From Citrobacter werkmanii NBRC 105721 (lineage in GTDB: Bacteria; Pseudomonadota; Gammaproteobacteria; Enterobacterales; Enterobacteriaceae), in contig BBMW01000007.1 in assembly GCA_000759755.1 (NCBI GenBank), forward strand, positions 248,001-312,000: 64,000 bases of DNA. Reading direction: 5' to 3'. The position numbers and the translations under genes were made by a program. Positions 27,620-35,601 of the stretch are shown here, in pieces. Position 1 is the stretch's first letter; each line of letters starts with the position of its first letter. The notes under the pieces were generated by a model. The model was not told where the DNA came from. It saw only the letters and a list, made by a program, of their open reading frames with translations, and ran no database searches.

Positions 27620-28164
27620 TGGTCTATCCCCCAGCACGCCAGCGCGCTTTCTTGATCGCGCCGCTCGACCTGCCCATAGCACCCATTTTTCTGGCCTTTG
27701 GTCAGACGACAGTCGAGACCGCCGTCTTTAATCCACCAGCGGATCGCTTCACAGGCGCCTTTACGGTCTCCGGCATTTATTCGCTTATAGAATGTGGACG
27801 GGAAACACTTTCCGGGGCCTATGTTATAAGGGCAGAAAGACGCAATCCCGACTTTCTGTGGTTCGGTCAGTGGTACCTTGATATTTCGCTCAACCCACGC
27901 CAGCGCCTTGTCGCGTTCGATGGCGTTTACCTGGACACATTTCTCAGCAGAAAGCTTCATGCCCTGAACTACTGGTTTGCCATCAACCATCGTGGCGCCA
28001 CGGCAAATTGTCCAGATTCCACCGCCGTCGCGATATGCTGTCAGGCTGTTACCCTCTTTCTCATCCAGAAACTGATCGAGAATCACAGGAGCGGAAGCCC
28101 CCGCAAGAATCAAACTAACGACCGCTGCGCTCAGTTTATTCTTCAGCTTTGGTGGCATAGCCAT
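27616..28164 (-). CDS. SAR endolysin (R21-like lysozyme), 182 aa
   Basis: The N-terminal hydrophobic segment ([21 protein letters not shown]) is a signal-anchor-release domain, as in phage P21. The catalytic set Glu-8-Asp-5-Thr is seen in [21 protein letters not shown]. Several cysteines later in the chain can form disulfides. It cuts the glycan of murein after release from the membrane, which is triggered by loss of membrane potential by the pinholin. The gene overlaps both holin and Rz. Confidence 0.9.
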   Translation of the reverse strand: MAMPPKLKNKLSAAVVSLILAGASAPVILDQFLDEKEGNSLTAYRDGGGIWTICRGATMVDGKPVVQGMKLSAEKCVQVNAIERDKALAWVERNIKVPLTEPQKVGIASFCPYNIGPGKCFPSTFYKRINAGDRKGACEAIRWWIKDGGLDCRLTKGQKNGCYGQVERRDQESALACWGIDQ

Positions 28165-28414
28165 TGCGCCGATCCTCCCTTTCCTTTTTCCTGTAATACC
28201 AGTTCACTGCACAGGTGATAACAGTGCATGCGATACCGACAATAATTGCCCAGTCGCTCAGGCTTAACCCTGCAATTCTGTCGGCCAACATCCAGGACAC
28301 CTCTTTTGCTGTTTTAGCTGTTTCGGCATATGCCTTCGCTGATACACCGCAGCCGGTCAGCGTGGTTCCTGTTCCATATGAAAGTCTGCTGTAAATGGTG
28401 CTCATTCTGGTCAT
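28136..28414 (-). CDS. Holin/pinholin, 92 aa
   Basis: The start MTRMSTIYSRLSYG at 28414 has GGAGGTGAGG upstream; the second Met (28405) may give an antiholin pair as in S21. A single clear membrane segment lies at about 52-72 (LSDWAIIVGIACTVITCAVNWYY), preceded by a weakly hydrophobic part, and the tail is highly charged ([11 protein letters not shown]). With a SAR endolysin downstream it is probably a pinholin. The first codons and RBS are copied twice more upstream, near 29905 and 32500. Confidence 0.8.
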   Translation of the reverse strand: MTRMSTIYSRLSYGTGTTLTGCGVSAKAYAETAKTAKEVSWMLADRIAGLSLSDWAIIVGIACTVITCAVNWYYRKKEREDRRNGYATKAEE

Positions 28415-28600
28415 AGCCTCACCTCCGATTTTTCGGATGGCGCTGTGTGTGATTAAAGGGTCAGGCTTCACGGGCTGGATTTATCAACAAAGCACGTAGC
28501 GGATGATTCCCGTGAACCTGAAATGAAAAAGGCCGCCATGCGGCAGCCTCGAAATAAGTTCGGTTGTATACAGCTCTGGACGTTAGTGGGGCTTCAAGCA
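28405..28600. repeat. Holin-start repeat, copy A
   Basis: The segment with the holin RBS and start (CATAGCCTCACCTCCGAT on the + strand) plus about 150 bases up to GAACCTGAAAT.AAAAA is repeated with changes at 29895-30050 and in part at 32490-32560. Confidence 0.7.
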
Positions 28601-28758
28601 ATTTTGATTCTTGAACAATATGTCCCCCGGATTCATTAGCTATGAATGCACAAATAGTATGAAGGTGCCAATTCGCAAGTTCTGCCCGCCAGGACACATT
28701 TTTTTATGTCCCGGATACTAAACTTGTGGGCGAACAAAAAACGAACAGGAGGGCTAAA

Positions 28759-29193
28759 ATGTACAACTCTATTTTAGTACCAATTGATATTTCTGAGACT
28801 GACTTAACACGGCAGGTTATCCCCTACGTGCAGGCTCATTCTGTATTGAATACTGCCAGAGTGCACTTTTTAACGGTGGTACCTACACTACCTTACTACT
28901 CATCATTGGGACTGGCATATTCAGCCGAAATGCCAAAATTAAAAGACTTTCAGCACGCTGCGCTATTGAAACTGGATGAGATCGTAAAGCAATTCAAAAT
29001 ACCTGCGGAGAAAATACAAACACATGCTGTGTCCGGGGCACCAAAAGATCAAATACTTAATCTTGCTAAAGCGATCGATGCTGACTTAATCATTATTGCC
29101 TCACATCGTCCAGATATTACAACCTACCTCTTAGGGTCGAATGCAGCTGCAGTTGTTCGACACGCCTGTTGCCCTGTACTGGTAGTTCGATAA
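28759..29193 (+). CDS. Universal stress protein, UspF-like, 144 aa
   Basis: Start ATG 28759 has AGGAGGG upstream; length 144 equals E. coli UspF (YnaF). It begins [16 protein letters not shown], contains [24 protein letters not shown], and ends with [30 protein letters not shown], where G-x2-G-x9-G(S/T)-like ATP-binding positions are replaced by the SHRPDIxxYLLGSNA form typical of UspF/UspG. UspF-type proteins bind ATP and are linked to adhesion and stress survival in E. coli. It is a cargo gene in the Q-to-lysis interval, oriented against late transcription, hence likely expressed in the lysogen. The host surely also has its own uspF. Confidence 0.9.
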   Translation: MYNSILVPIDISETDLTRQVIPYVQAHSVLNTARVHFLTVVPTLPYYSSLGLAYSAEMPKLKDFQHAALLKLDEIVKQFKIPAEKIQTHAVSGAPKDQILNLAKAIDADLIIIASHRPDITTYLLGSNAAAVVRHACCPVLVVR

Positions 29194-29251
29194 GAAAGCT
29201 CACACTTAGCTGATATCCAGGTGGCTAAAAGCACATCAATCAATTGTAACG

Positions 29252-29280
29252 AAAAAGGCCCATTCCATTGAATGGGCCAA
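29252..29280 (-). terminator. Intrinsic terminator, minus strand
   Basis: GGCCCATTC and GAATGGGCC form a 9-bp stem with T run on the minus strand (and A run on the other side, so partly two-sided). It ends a minus strand transcript passing structured element copy 2. Confidence 0.75.
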
Positions 29281-29315
29281 AAAAGAAGCATTTTGCACTA
29301 CTGAAGTGTTAACAC

Positions 29316-29435
29316 GATGCCGGGTGCCTCCCGGTGGACCTTTGGCTGACAAACCATGATCCGTGAGCACTTTGCATATCACTCCCTGACATTGTTTACT
29401 GTCAATTTCACCCCTCCGCTTAGGGGGATTCATCG
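29316..29435 (-). repeat. Conserved structured element, copy 2
   Basis: Same ends as copy 1 at 26901-27010 (GAATCCCCCTAAGCGG at one side, CACCGGGAGGCACCCGG at the other) with a different middle. Here it is followed by a clear terminator, so it could be a short RNA of about 180 bases. A tiny frame MQSAHGSWFVSQRST... lies inside; I do not trust it as a gene. Confidence 0.5.
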
Positions 29436-29610
29436 TAACTACTTCAAAACGAGAGCTTTTACTAAATGCTCTATAACTCTAGATCCGAAAAGAGAAGCCT
29501 GCAAACAAATATCACTTTGATTTCGAAAGATTCAGGTTTCACGGACTGAGTTTCGCGAGCACTAAATATAACTGGTAGCTATCGGCAGCCCAGATGTGTG
29601 CGTAATTCTT

Positions 29611-29890
29611 ACATTGGTGGAGTGAGAGGACCTTCAAGCACCTCTGCCTCTCAGTTATGACAAATGTCATCGCCTCTGGTCAGATGCCAGACATCGGTGA
29701 TTATTTTACCTGTTTCCAGATCATCAACAGTGTCGTTCGTGTAATACGCCACCTGAACAACACCTATATGCTGAATCCAGTAATACCCTTCTTTCATACA
29801 TTCCTCCGTGATACTAAGCAGGTAGTAAAGATCGGAGCAGATTATGCAGCGTTGCAAGAAATCACAACTCAATGTTTGCTGTCCATTGCG
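29611..29890. repeat. Direct repeat with 32200-32475, copy 1
   Basis: About 280 bases nearly identical to 32200-32475 (from GTGGAGT.AGAGGACC through CAATGTTTGCTGTCCA). The two copies flank the FUSC gene and the two tiny membrane protein genes. Confidence 0.85.
29651..29797 (-). pseudogene. Truncated copy of the small MKEGYYW protein gene, 48 aa
   Basis: The start MKEGYYWIQHIGVVQVAYY at 29797 has GGAGGAATGT upstream. The frame ends at ICHN, where the other copy (32199-32387) continues GEAEILDGPLTPPL; here TGA replaces the glycine codon region. So this copy has lost its C-terminal 14 residues. The protein is a small beta-rich phage protein of unknown function, found often in lambdoid prophages. 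Confidence 0.6.
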
Positions 29891-29894
29891 CACA

Positions 29895-30050
29895 TCCTAG
29901 TCATAGCCTCACCTCCGATAGTTCGGATGGCTCAATGTGAGATTAAAAGGGACTGGCTCCATGGGCTTGATTTATCAGCAATGAACTCAATGGACGATAT
30001 CCGTTAACCTGAAATAAAAAAGTTGTCATATGGCAGCGTGGAGTAATAAT
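29895..30050. repeat. Holin-start repeat, copy B
   Basis: Similar to 28405-28560; contains a holin-like RBS and the codons MTRM followed by an early stop. A dead duplicate. Confidence 0.6.
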
Positions 30051-30261
30051 TCTATAACATTAGGTTGATCGAGTTTTAAAACATGCCAGGCACTACTCTC
30101 ACCATAACAATGCAAAAATCCCAATACTGGTGCAAACGCACTGTCATAGCGCATCACTGAAACAATATGAAATAATTAAACAATCAATGACCATGATTTT
30201 TTGTTTGTTGTTGACATTTATATATGGCATTAATTATTTACCATATCTGTGGAGGATATTT

Positions 30262-30345
30262 ATGCCCAAGCTTTTCCATTATCATTCTCAATACTGGATA
30301 TTTCTCGCGCTTGCATTTGCTGCTTACATAGTTGCCTTTCGATAG
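30262..30345 (+). CDS. Tiny membrane protein, 27 aa
   Basis: ATG 30262 lies 6 bases after GGAGG, a very good RBS. The product starts MPKLFHYHSQYW and then has one membrane segment, IFLALAFAAYIVAF, ending in Arg. A longer frame from 30130 has no good start signal. Like many bacterial proteins under 30 residues it may act on a larger membrane partner, perhaps the FUSC protein nearby. Needs proof of translation. Confidence 0.5.
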   Translation: MPKLFHYHSQYWIFLALAFAAYIVAFR

Positions 30346-30529
30346 CACATCAACAGGTTATGTAAAGCTTTCATCTAATGGGGCCAGAAATTATATGACA
30401 TGAGCTTTGGCCTGACCTAAGCTCATTAACGCACATGCGTTATTAATAGAATATCAGCCACATCTAAATGTGAGTTAACAATAGCCCTGTATGTTATCAA
30501 GATGGTGCAATGTCGCCACCCAACAGTGG

Positions 30530-30646
30530 CTACATCCACATATGATGTAGTGAATGAAACAAACCCAGGATTAATGCCCCACCCCAAAACAGCGCGACAA
30601 TTGAGACTGTACTCACCAGAGCTGCAACTTTGTATTTACTCATCAT
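30530..30646 (-). CDS. Tiny membrane protein, 38 aa
   Basis: Read from ATGATG at 30646: MMSKYKVAALVSTVSIV, followed by ALFWGGALILGLFHSLHHMWM. It has a basic N-terminus, one long hydrophobic segment with Gly-Gly, and a His-rich end. The upstream GGGG is a weak RBS. Composition is that of a real small membrane protein, not of a chance frame. I know no name for it. It lies between the 27-aa gene and the FUSC gene on the other strand. Confidence 0.45.
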   Translation of the reverse strand: MMSKYKVAALVSTVSIVALFWGGALILGLFHSLHHMWM

Positions 30647-31051
30647 ACGTTTAACCCCGATACTGTTACTGATATAAAAAGTGTAGAGGCACTATCGAAC
30701 CAGGTTTGCGTGATCTTTGTATCTACAGGAAAAAGCACGCCATCTAAATCATGCTAATCAGTTACAAGGAACTACACAATAATTTAATAACCTTCAAAGT
30801 CAACAAGTTGAATTTAAGTCAGGTGTTAACTCAAAACATTCTAAACTACTTATTACCAGAATCATAAATCCAAAAGCAAACTGGAATTACAGGTCTCTCA
30901 TTTCTCATCACCGAATTAGCAATTAATTAACAACTAAACATTTTTAATAGCACACATCAGTTTTATAATTTAAAAAAGTAAGACTCCCTGTTTTTTTCAG
31001 TGTATACCTGAATATTCTTTATCGTTTGCTCTTTGTTAAAGACTTTAAACA
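30647..31051. other. AT-rich promoter region upstream of the FUSC gene
   Basis: No gene seen in about 400 bases. It is very AT-rich with several possible -10 elements (for example TATAAT-like TTATAATTT near 30962) and runs of A and T. Such DNA is typical of H-NS silenced foreign genes. Confidence 0.35.
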
Positions 31052-32134
31052 ATGAAAAAGAACATTTTTTCCGTTAAACGGAACAAACCGATAAGTCCAT
31101 TAGAACTAAAGATCTACCGCAACTACCGTATAGTGCATGGGATACGAATTGCTGTAGCGTTCGTTATTACGTTCTTATTGATAAGAATGTTGAATTTGCC
31201 AGACCACTCGTGGCCCCTGATTACACTCGTAGTCGTCATGGGACCTGTAAGCTACATGGGTAACGTTATCCCCAGAGCACTTGAGCGAATGGCAGGAACA
31301 GTAGGTGGTGCGATTCTGGGGATCATTGCATTACATATTGAAATGTACTCTCTTACTCTGATGATGCTCTGGTGTGGATGCGCTGCTTTCCTTTGCGGCT
31401 ACCTGGCCATGAGTAAACGCCCGTATGCTGCATTACTTGTTGGGATAACGCTTGCCGTAGTCAGCAGCGCTCCTGCCGGGGACTTACAGACAGCATTATG
31501 GCGAAGCACCAATATTATTTTGGGATGTATTTTGGCTATGCTGTTTACCAGTATTTATCCCCAAAGAGCATTCATTAACTGGCGTATCCAACTTGCTGAC
31601 TTTCTTGCTGATTACTTAAAAATCACTTCAGCAGGGGTCTCACGAAACGTTCTGAACCAGCCCAGAATGACCGGGCTTCAAACACGTGCGTTAACTAATG
31701 TAGTCAAAATGCGCGGTCTGATTACACCAGTGAATAAAGAAACAAAGATTGCAAAGAGTCTGCTTGAGGATATTCAGTCAATAACCCGAGATATGATAGC
31801 AGCCCAAAAATTTCAGATAAATGCCCACTGGGCATCGCGCGGTAGCCGGTTTCTGATGTTGAACTCTCATACACTTTCCGATATGGAACAAATGACTCGA
31901 AACACGCTGTGCACTCTGGCTCATGCGCTGCATGAAGGCAACCCTTCTCCAATAGCATCAAACAGCGAACGTCTTTATGAAATCACAAAAGAGTTGCATA
32001 GCCTTTTACTGGCTAATGAAAGTGATGAAGTCATGGAAAGTGCCGTTCATGGATATGTCTGGTTAAGTATCCAGCTTGCTATCCAACTAGAGGCTCTATC
32101 AACTCTAATCACTAAAGCTCTTACCGAAACATAA
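31052..32134 (+). CDS. FUSC-family inner membrane protein, YeeA-like, 360 aa
   Basis: Close in sequence to E. coli YeeA (352 aa) in many places: RNYRIVHGIRIAVAF, SWPLITLVVVMGPVSYMGNV, YPQRAFINWRIQLA, MRGLI.P..KET. The N-terminal half has six membrane segments (about 32-52, 56-72, 82-98, 102-122, 128-144, 148-166); the rest is a cytoplasmic helical domain ending near ITKALTET. FUSC proteins (fusaric acid resistance, AaeB, YccS) are thought to export aromatic acids. The substrate here is unknown. It is a cargo gene on the strand opposite to the late genes and is bordered on both sides by copies of a 280-base repeat. RBS is weak. Confidence 0.85.
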   Translation: MKKNIFSVKRNKPISPLELKIYRNYRIVHGIRIAVAFVITFLLIRMLNLPDHSWPLITLVVVMGPVSYMGNVIPRALERMAGTVGGAILGIIALHIEMYSLTLMMLWCGCAAFLCGYLAMSKRPYAALLVGITLAVVSSAPAGDLQTALWRSTNIILGCILAMLFTSIYPQRAFINWRIQLADFLADYLKITSAGVSRNVLNQPRMTGLQTRALTNVVKMRGLITPVNKETKIAKSLLEDIQSITRDMIAAQKFQINAHWASRGSRFLMLNSHTLSDMEQMTRNTLCTLAHALHEGNPSPIASNSERLYEITKELHSLLLANESDEVMESAVHGYVWLSIQLAIQLEALSTLITKALTET

Positions 32135-32198
32135 ACAGATTCATTATTAAGTATTTGATAAAAAATTACTTCTGTAGACTTTCCTGTGAAAGGATTGT

Positions 32199-32387
32199 TT
32201 ACAACGGTGGAGTAAGAGGACCATCCAGAATCTCTGCCTCACCGTTATGGCAAATGTCATCGCCTCTGGTCAGATGCCAGACACCTGTGATTGTTTTACC
32301 CGTTTCCAGATCATCAACAGTGTCATTCGTGTAATACGCTACCTGTACAATGCCTACATGCTGAATCCAGTAATACCCTTCTTTCAT
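32199..32387 (-). CDS. Small phage protein MKEGYYW type, 62 aa
   Basis: GGAGGAATGT precedes ATG 32387. The sequence begins MKEGYYWIQHVGIVQVAYY and continues to DGPLTPPL. It is the complete version of the truncated copy at 29651-29797. Soluble, probably all beta. Function unknown; common in the region between Q and lysis. Confidence 0.65.
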   Translation of the reverse strand: MKEGYYWIQHVGIVQVAYYTNDTVDDLETGKTITGVWHLTRGDDICHNGEAEILDGPLTPPL

Positions 32388-32475
32388 ACATTCCTCCGCA
32401 ATACTAAGCAAACAGTATAGAACGGAGCAGATGATGCAGCGTTGCAAGAAACCACAACAAACTCAATGTTTGCTG
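32200..32475. repeat. Direct repeat with 29611-29890, copy 2
   Basis: Second copy of the 280-base repeat; it is followed by a weaker match to the holin-start repeat (32490-32560). Recombination between the copies would delete the FUSC gene. Confidence 0.85.
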
Positions 32476-32585
32476 TCCAAGGTGCACATCCTGGCCTTAG
32501 AGCCTCACATCCGATTCTTCGGATGGCGCTGTGTGTATGAAAAGGGTCGCCATATGGCGACCTCTAAACTTTAAATAGGATTTTC

Positions 32586-33125
32586 TCAATGAACGGCTTC
32601 GTGATAAATAATCTGCCCGCCCATACCTGAAATCAGCTTATATACTCGAATATAATCCGTATAGAAAAAAGATGGAGCATAATCCCAGTGACAGAGTGCG
32701 ATTTCACGCTTCAGATATGTGTCATAGTAGATAACATGAGCCTTACATGACCTGGTTTTTCCTCCAGATTGCGTGGGGTATCTCATTTTGAATCGGTAAT
32801 TGTCACTCACATGCTTATTAGCTGATGAGATCATTATTAACTCTGGAACGTTCCAAAAGGTAAAAGTCAGGTACATCATAACGGTGAGACAAACGCCAAA
32901 AAGCCTCTTAACCAGACCTGTTGAGAACTTATTACTTAGGTACACACGCCAAGCAATGAAAACTCCTATCACGAAGGAAGTCCCCACAATAACTGACTTA
33001 TAAAGCACCCCATCAAAAAGGTATGTGTCGTGAGTTGTTTTGTCTGCCCATGCACACCAGATAACCCAAATGACTACGAAGCAGAATGAAATCAGCTCTA
33101 CCTTTGTTGGCAACCTCATTATCAT
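32586..33125 (-). CDS. Unknown membrane protein, 179 aa
   Basis: The likely start is MIMRLPTKVELIS at 33125 or the next Met. Three membrane segments lie at about 8-25 (FCFVVIWVIWCAWA), 42-62 and 75-97. The C-terminal half is soluble with Cys and Tyr/Phe-rich stretches (CHWDYAPSFFYTDYIRVYKL) and may face the periplasm. I recognise no family. It is on the late strand right after Q, hence it could be made in the lytic cycle, or be a cargo gene with its own promoter. Confidence 0.6.
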   Translation of the reverse strand: MIMRLPTKVELISFCFVVIWVIWCAWADKTTHDTYLFDGVLYKSVIVGTSFVIGVFIAWRVYLSNKFSTGLVKRLFGVCLTVMMYLTFTFWNVPELIMISSANKHVSDNYRFKMRYPTQSGGKTRSCKAHVIYYDTYLKREIALCHWDYAPSFFYTDYIRVYKLISGMGGQIIYHEAVH

Positions 33126-33281
33126 TAATCCATTTCTCAACTTCTTTGAAGCGAAATATATCAAATTGACAACTACCTTTGATACCTCGAAGTGAACTTA
33201 GACTTGACGCGTCTGGCAGGGATTTAGCCAGCGAGAATTCAATTATGGCTTGAGTGCTTTACCGCTTGTCTACATTCAAAT

Positions 33282-33311
33282 AAAAAAGCCCAAGGCGTCA
33301 ACCTCAGGCTT
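33282..33311 (-). terminator. Terminator downstream of Q (tR'-like)
   Basis: On the minus strand AAGCCTGAGG, loop, CCTTGGGCTT, then TTTTATTT. It lies in the 250-base gap after Q where the late promoter and its early terminator are expected. In lambdoid phages Q allows read-through here into lysis and head genes. Confidence 0.65.
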
Positions 33312-33379
33312 GAAAACTCATTTACTGCCAGTGCATACAACAATGGCACAATATCAGATTTACACGAAACATATCCATT

Positions 33380-34069
33380 TCAGTTCGGTTTTGCAAGACT
33401 TACATCCAAATTTGTCGACTTTTGTTGTGAACGTGATCGCGAAACAGAAAGGAGCGCCTGATTATCAAGGTGCACGAATTCTTGTTTCATCGCCAGCCAG
33501 TGCGGGAGGTAGGTTTCAGTCCAAGTTGGCTTTGATACCCCTACCAATTTCGCCAACTGCTGGAACTCGTATGTATTGCGCCCCGCCAATTCCACTTTCA
33601 CATCCTGTGCAGCAAGCCAGATTAGCTGGCGTAAACGGTCTATCGTCTTCTTCGCTACTCGCTTCCCTTCCAACTGTTGGCTGAACTGCTCCCAAGCCCA
33701 GCGTGTTATGGCGACCTGATTGTCCCAACCGGTGTTTTCGCTGTAGCTCCACAGCAACCAGGCCTTCTGGTGCTCTTCGAGTGACATCAGAGCACGGCGC
33801 CACGATGCGGTGGAATATTCAACCGGCTGCACCAGAGGGATATGTGAACCCTTGGCATGCGATTGTTTGCCCGGTATTGGTGGATTATCCAGCGTAATCA
33901 TTTTCCCGGTCACTTCATCCAGCACTCGAGGCTTTTTACGTTTAAACGTTCCCGTATCGAACTGTGCATTCTCAAGCCACGCCATCAACTGCCCTTTCGT
34001 CGCACCACTTAAATCGGCGGTGGCCACCATCAGCTGCTGGCGCACGTATTCGAGAAATTGAGTGTTCAT
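33380..34069 (-). CDS. Q: Late gene antiterminator Q (DUF1133 type), 229 aa
   Basis: Sequence of the phage 82/QuuD-like Q group: MNTQFLEYVRQQLMVATADLSGATKGQL, ...PLVQPVEYSTASWRRALMSLEEHQKAWLLWSYS, VAKKTIDRLRQLIWLAAQDVKVEL. It binds near the late promoter and makes RNA polymerase ignore terminators, which turns on lysis, head and tail genes. The start overlaps ylcG by four bases, as in DLP12. Late genes all lie on the same strand further left. Confidence 0.85.
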   Translation of the reverse strand: MNTQFLEYVRQQLMVATADLSGATKGQLMAWLENAQFDTGTFKRKKPRVLDEVTGKMITLDNPPIPGKQSHAKGSHIPLVQPVEYSTASWRRALMSLEEHQKAWLLWSYSENTGWDNQVAITRWAWEQFSQQLEGKRVAKKTIDRLRQLIWLAAQDVKVELAGRNTYEFQQLAKLVGVSKPTWTETYLPHWLAMKQEFVHLDNQALLSVSRSRSQQKSTNLDVSLAKPN

Positions 34070-34197
34070 ACAGCACCGCCTATGGTTTTGATGTAGTTCT
34101 TCAGTATCCGGTAGTCCGTCAGCACAGAGCCGGGGAAATGGTATAAGCGCAATCGCTGCCAGCGAACGCGAATGATCTCGTTCAGTTCTGGTGTCAT
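34066..34197 (-). CDS. ylcG: YlcG-like protein, 43 aa
   Basis: Short frame from ATG 34197: it contains RWQRLRLYHFPGSVLTDYRI and ends IGGAV, very like E. coli DLP12 YlcG (46 aa). ATGA overlaps on both sides (upstream basic protein and Q). Function unknown; always next to Q. Confidence 0.85.
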   Translation of the reverse strand: MTPELNEIIRVRWQRLRLYHFPGSVLTDYRILKNYIKTIGGAV

Positions 34198-34400
34198 GCC
34201 GCCTCCCTGCTCTTAATTAACTCGCGACGCAGTGCGCTGTAATACTTCCTGACGGCTTTTCGCTTGCGCCAGGCGGCTCGCTCTTTCTTCTCAGCTGCAC
34301 GCTGTTTGGCAGAATCCTTACGTTGCGCGGCCTCCCGCGCTTTTCTGGTCTGCTCTTTGCCGACAGCGCTGGCGCACTTGCAGCGTGGTAGCTTAGCCAT
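34194..34400 (-). CDS. Small very basic protein, 68 aa
   Basis: ATG 34400 follows GGGGGTG. The product starts MAKLPRCKCASAVGKEQ and then is a long charged helix full of Lys, Arg and Ala (KAREAAQRKDSAKQRAAEKKER). It probably binds nucleic acid. Stop overlaps ylcG. I know it only as a conserved small gene before ylcG in Gifsy-like prophages. Confidence 0.65.
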   Translation of the reverse strand: MAKLPRCKCASAVGKEQTRKAREAAQRKDSAKQRAAEKKERAAWRKRKAVRKYYSALRRELIKSREAA

Positions 34401-34402
34401 AA

Positions 34403-34603
34403 TCACCCCCAGACCTTTTGGCGAAAGGTTCTTGGTGTGCGCGCCGGATGCTCGCATTCAGGCAATTTTGCGCTGACAGTCCAAGTGATGTTGTCGCGAT
34501 TCAGACTGCGTTCGACCGTGGCGCCGCGGCGGCGGTAACTGGCAATCAGTTCGTCGGCCTGCTCGGTTGTGCATTCGTGATGGTGAAACCAGGAAAATTT
34601 CAT
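34403..34603 (-). CDS. Small phage protein, 66 aa
   Basis: The start MKFSWFHHHECTTEQADEL is set by GGGGTG six bases upstream; 34609 is possible. It holds His-His-His-x-Cys near the N-terminus and a later Cys-x-His, so it may bind a metal. It overlaps or adjoins the DUF1367 gene stop and ends two bases before the basic protein start. No known function. Confidence 0.65.
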   Translation of the reverse strand: MKFSWFHHHECTTEQADELIASYRRRGATVERSLNRDNITWTVSAKLPECEHPARTPRTFRQKVWG

Positions 34604-34608
34604 CGCCA

Positions 34609-35208
34609 TCACCCCGCAAAGCTCATGAGTTGCGATGCGGCGTTTTCCGCTTCACGCTGGTCCTTGAATGCCCGGGACAATACCCAGCGCCACAGAACAT
34701 CGAGCGCGGATTTGTACAGCTGCTGGAACTCGGTTTCGTCCATATTGGCGAAGGCAATGCTGCGGGGGTGTTTACGAAGAGTTCCATCAGGGAGCTGAAT
34801 AGCGTCGTAATGGCCAGACTCGACGATCACCCATGCGCGATACGCGTCATAGGATTTGCAGATACTGATACTGCCGGCGCGCTTATCGGCGATACGGTCA
34901 AGATATTGCTCGGCGGCATCCAGGAGAGCAGCTTCACTCCCCCCGAATGAGGCAAGGAATTTAGCGTACCCGGTCACCAATTTACGTTCGTTGGAAGATA
35001 TCGCCCCGCCGGTTGGTTCCCAGTATTCGAAACCGAGATTCAGGAGCGCAAAAAAACGGCGATGGAATGCGGGATTCCTCACCTGGCAAAATTCGGCTAC
35101 CAGCACGGCACCGAGTTTGATTTTTGATTGCAGAATATCGCTGGTCTCCGGCGTCGCGGGGATCAGGATTCCTGATGACTGCTTGATGAGTTGTAGTTCG
35201 TGCGCCAT
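34609..35208 (-). CDS. DUF1367 family protein, 199 aa
   Basis: GGAGAG lies upstream of ATG 35208. The sequence MAHELQLIKQSSGILIPATPETSDIL, RNPAFHRRFFALLNLGFEYW and a helical second half are those of the DUF1367 family, common in the nin-like region of Gifsy and related prophages. NinB has a similar place in lambda and helps recombination; I infer only a possible link. Cytoplasmic. Confidence 0.8.
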   Translation of the reverse strand: MAHELQLIKQSSGILIPATPETSDILQSKIKLGAVLVAEFCQVRNPAFHRRFFALLNLGFEYWEPTGGAISSNERKLVTGYAKFLASFGGSEAALLDAAEQYLDRIADKRAGSISICKSYDAYRAWVIVESGHYDAIQLPDGTLRKHPRSIAFANMDETEFQQLYKSALDVLWRWVLSRAFKDQREAENAASQLMSFAG

Positions 35209-35242
35209 GGTTTCTCTCCGTAGCGCAGTAGGTTACGGTTGT

Positions 35243-35491
35243 TCAGACCGTTGATTTCATATTATCAGAAGGTGGAGTTACCCGGTAGCCGAGACGGCGG
35301 ATAAATTGCACAAAACCATTGGGAGTAAAGACTTCTTCATCATCGAGCAAAGGTCGCATTGATACCATTCCATTAACGCGATAAATCAGATACCTGCCAG
35401 ATGAAGGAAAGCTAAACATAACACAACCATCAGAACGTCTGACAAGGTCGTACCAATGATCATCTGATGCCTGCAATGCTGAATTACTCAC
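35243..35491 (-). CDS. Small protein behind dinI-like gene; candidate antirepressor, 82 aa
   Basis: GTG 35491 with AGGGAG 8 bases upstream. Sequence starts MSNSALQASDDHWYDLVRRSDG; soluble, mixed alpha/beta, no known motif. It is the second gene of a unit led by a dinI-like gene with a LexA box. In Gifsy-1 and Gifsy-3, small LexA-controlled antirepressors (GfoA, GfhA) inactivate non-cleavable repressors, and as I recall gfoA follows a dinI-like gene. The repressor here also lacks a protease domain. So this gene is my candidate for the antirepressor, by context only. Confidence 0.6.
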   Translation of the reverse strand: MSNSALQASDDHWYDLVRRSDGCVMFSFPSSGRYLIYRVNGMVSMRPLLDDEEVFTPNGFVQFIRRLGYRVTPPSDNMKSTV

Positions 35492-35601
35492 TTTTTATTC
35501 TCCCTTCAATCGACACAGACGTGGTTAAAAATTGTCGGCAACAGCATCAAAGGGATACACATTTTCGGTATTCTGTTATCTGCGCGCCGGCTAACCCAAG
35601 T

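Noticed and set aside
28461-28697. 78-aa minus frame upstream of holin
   Set aside because: It overlaps the duplicated non-coding repeat and the frame is not kept in the other copies.
29236-29433. 65-aa minus frame over structured element copy 2
   Set aside because: It runs through the hairpin element and terminator and is not kept in copy 1, so it is not likely coding.
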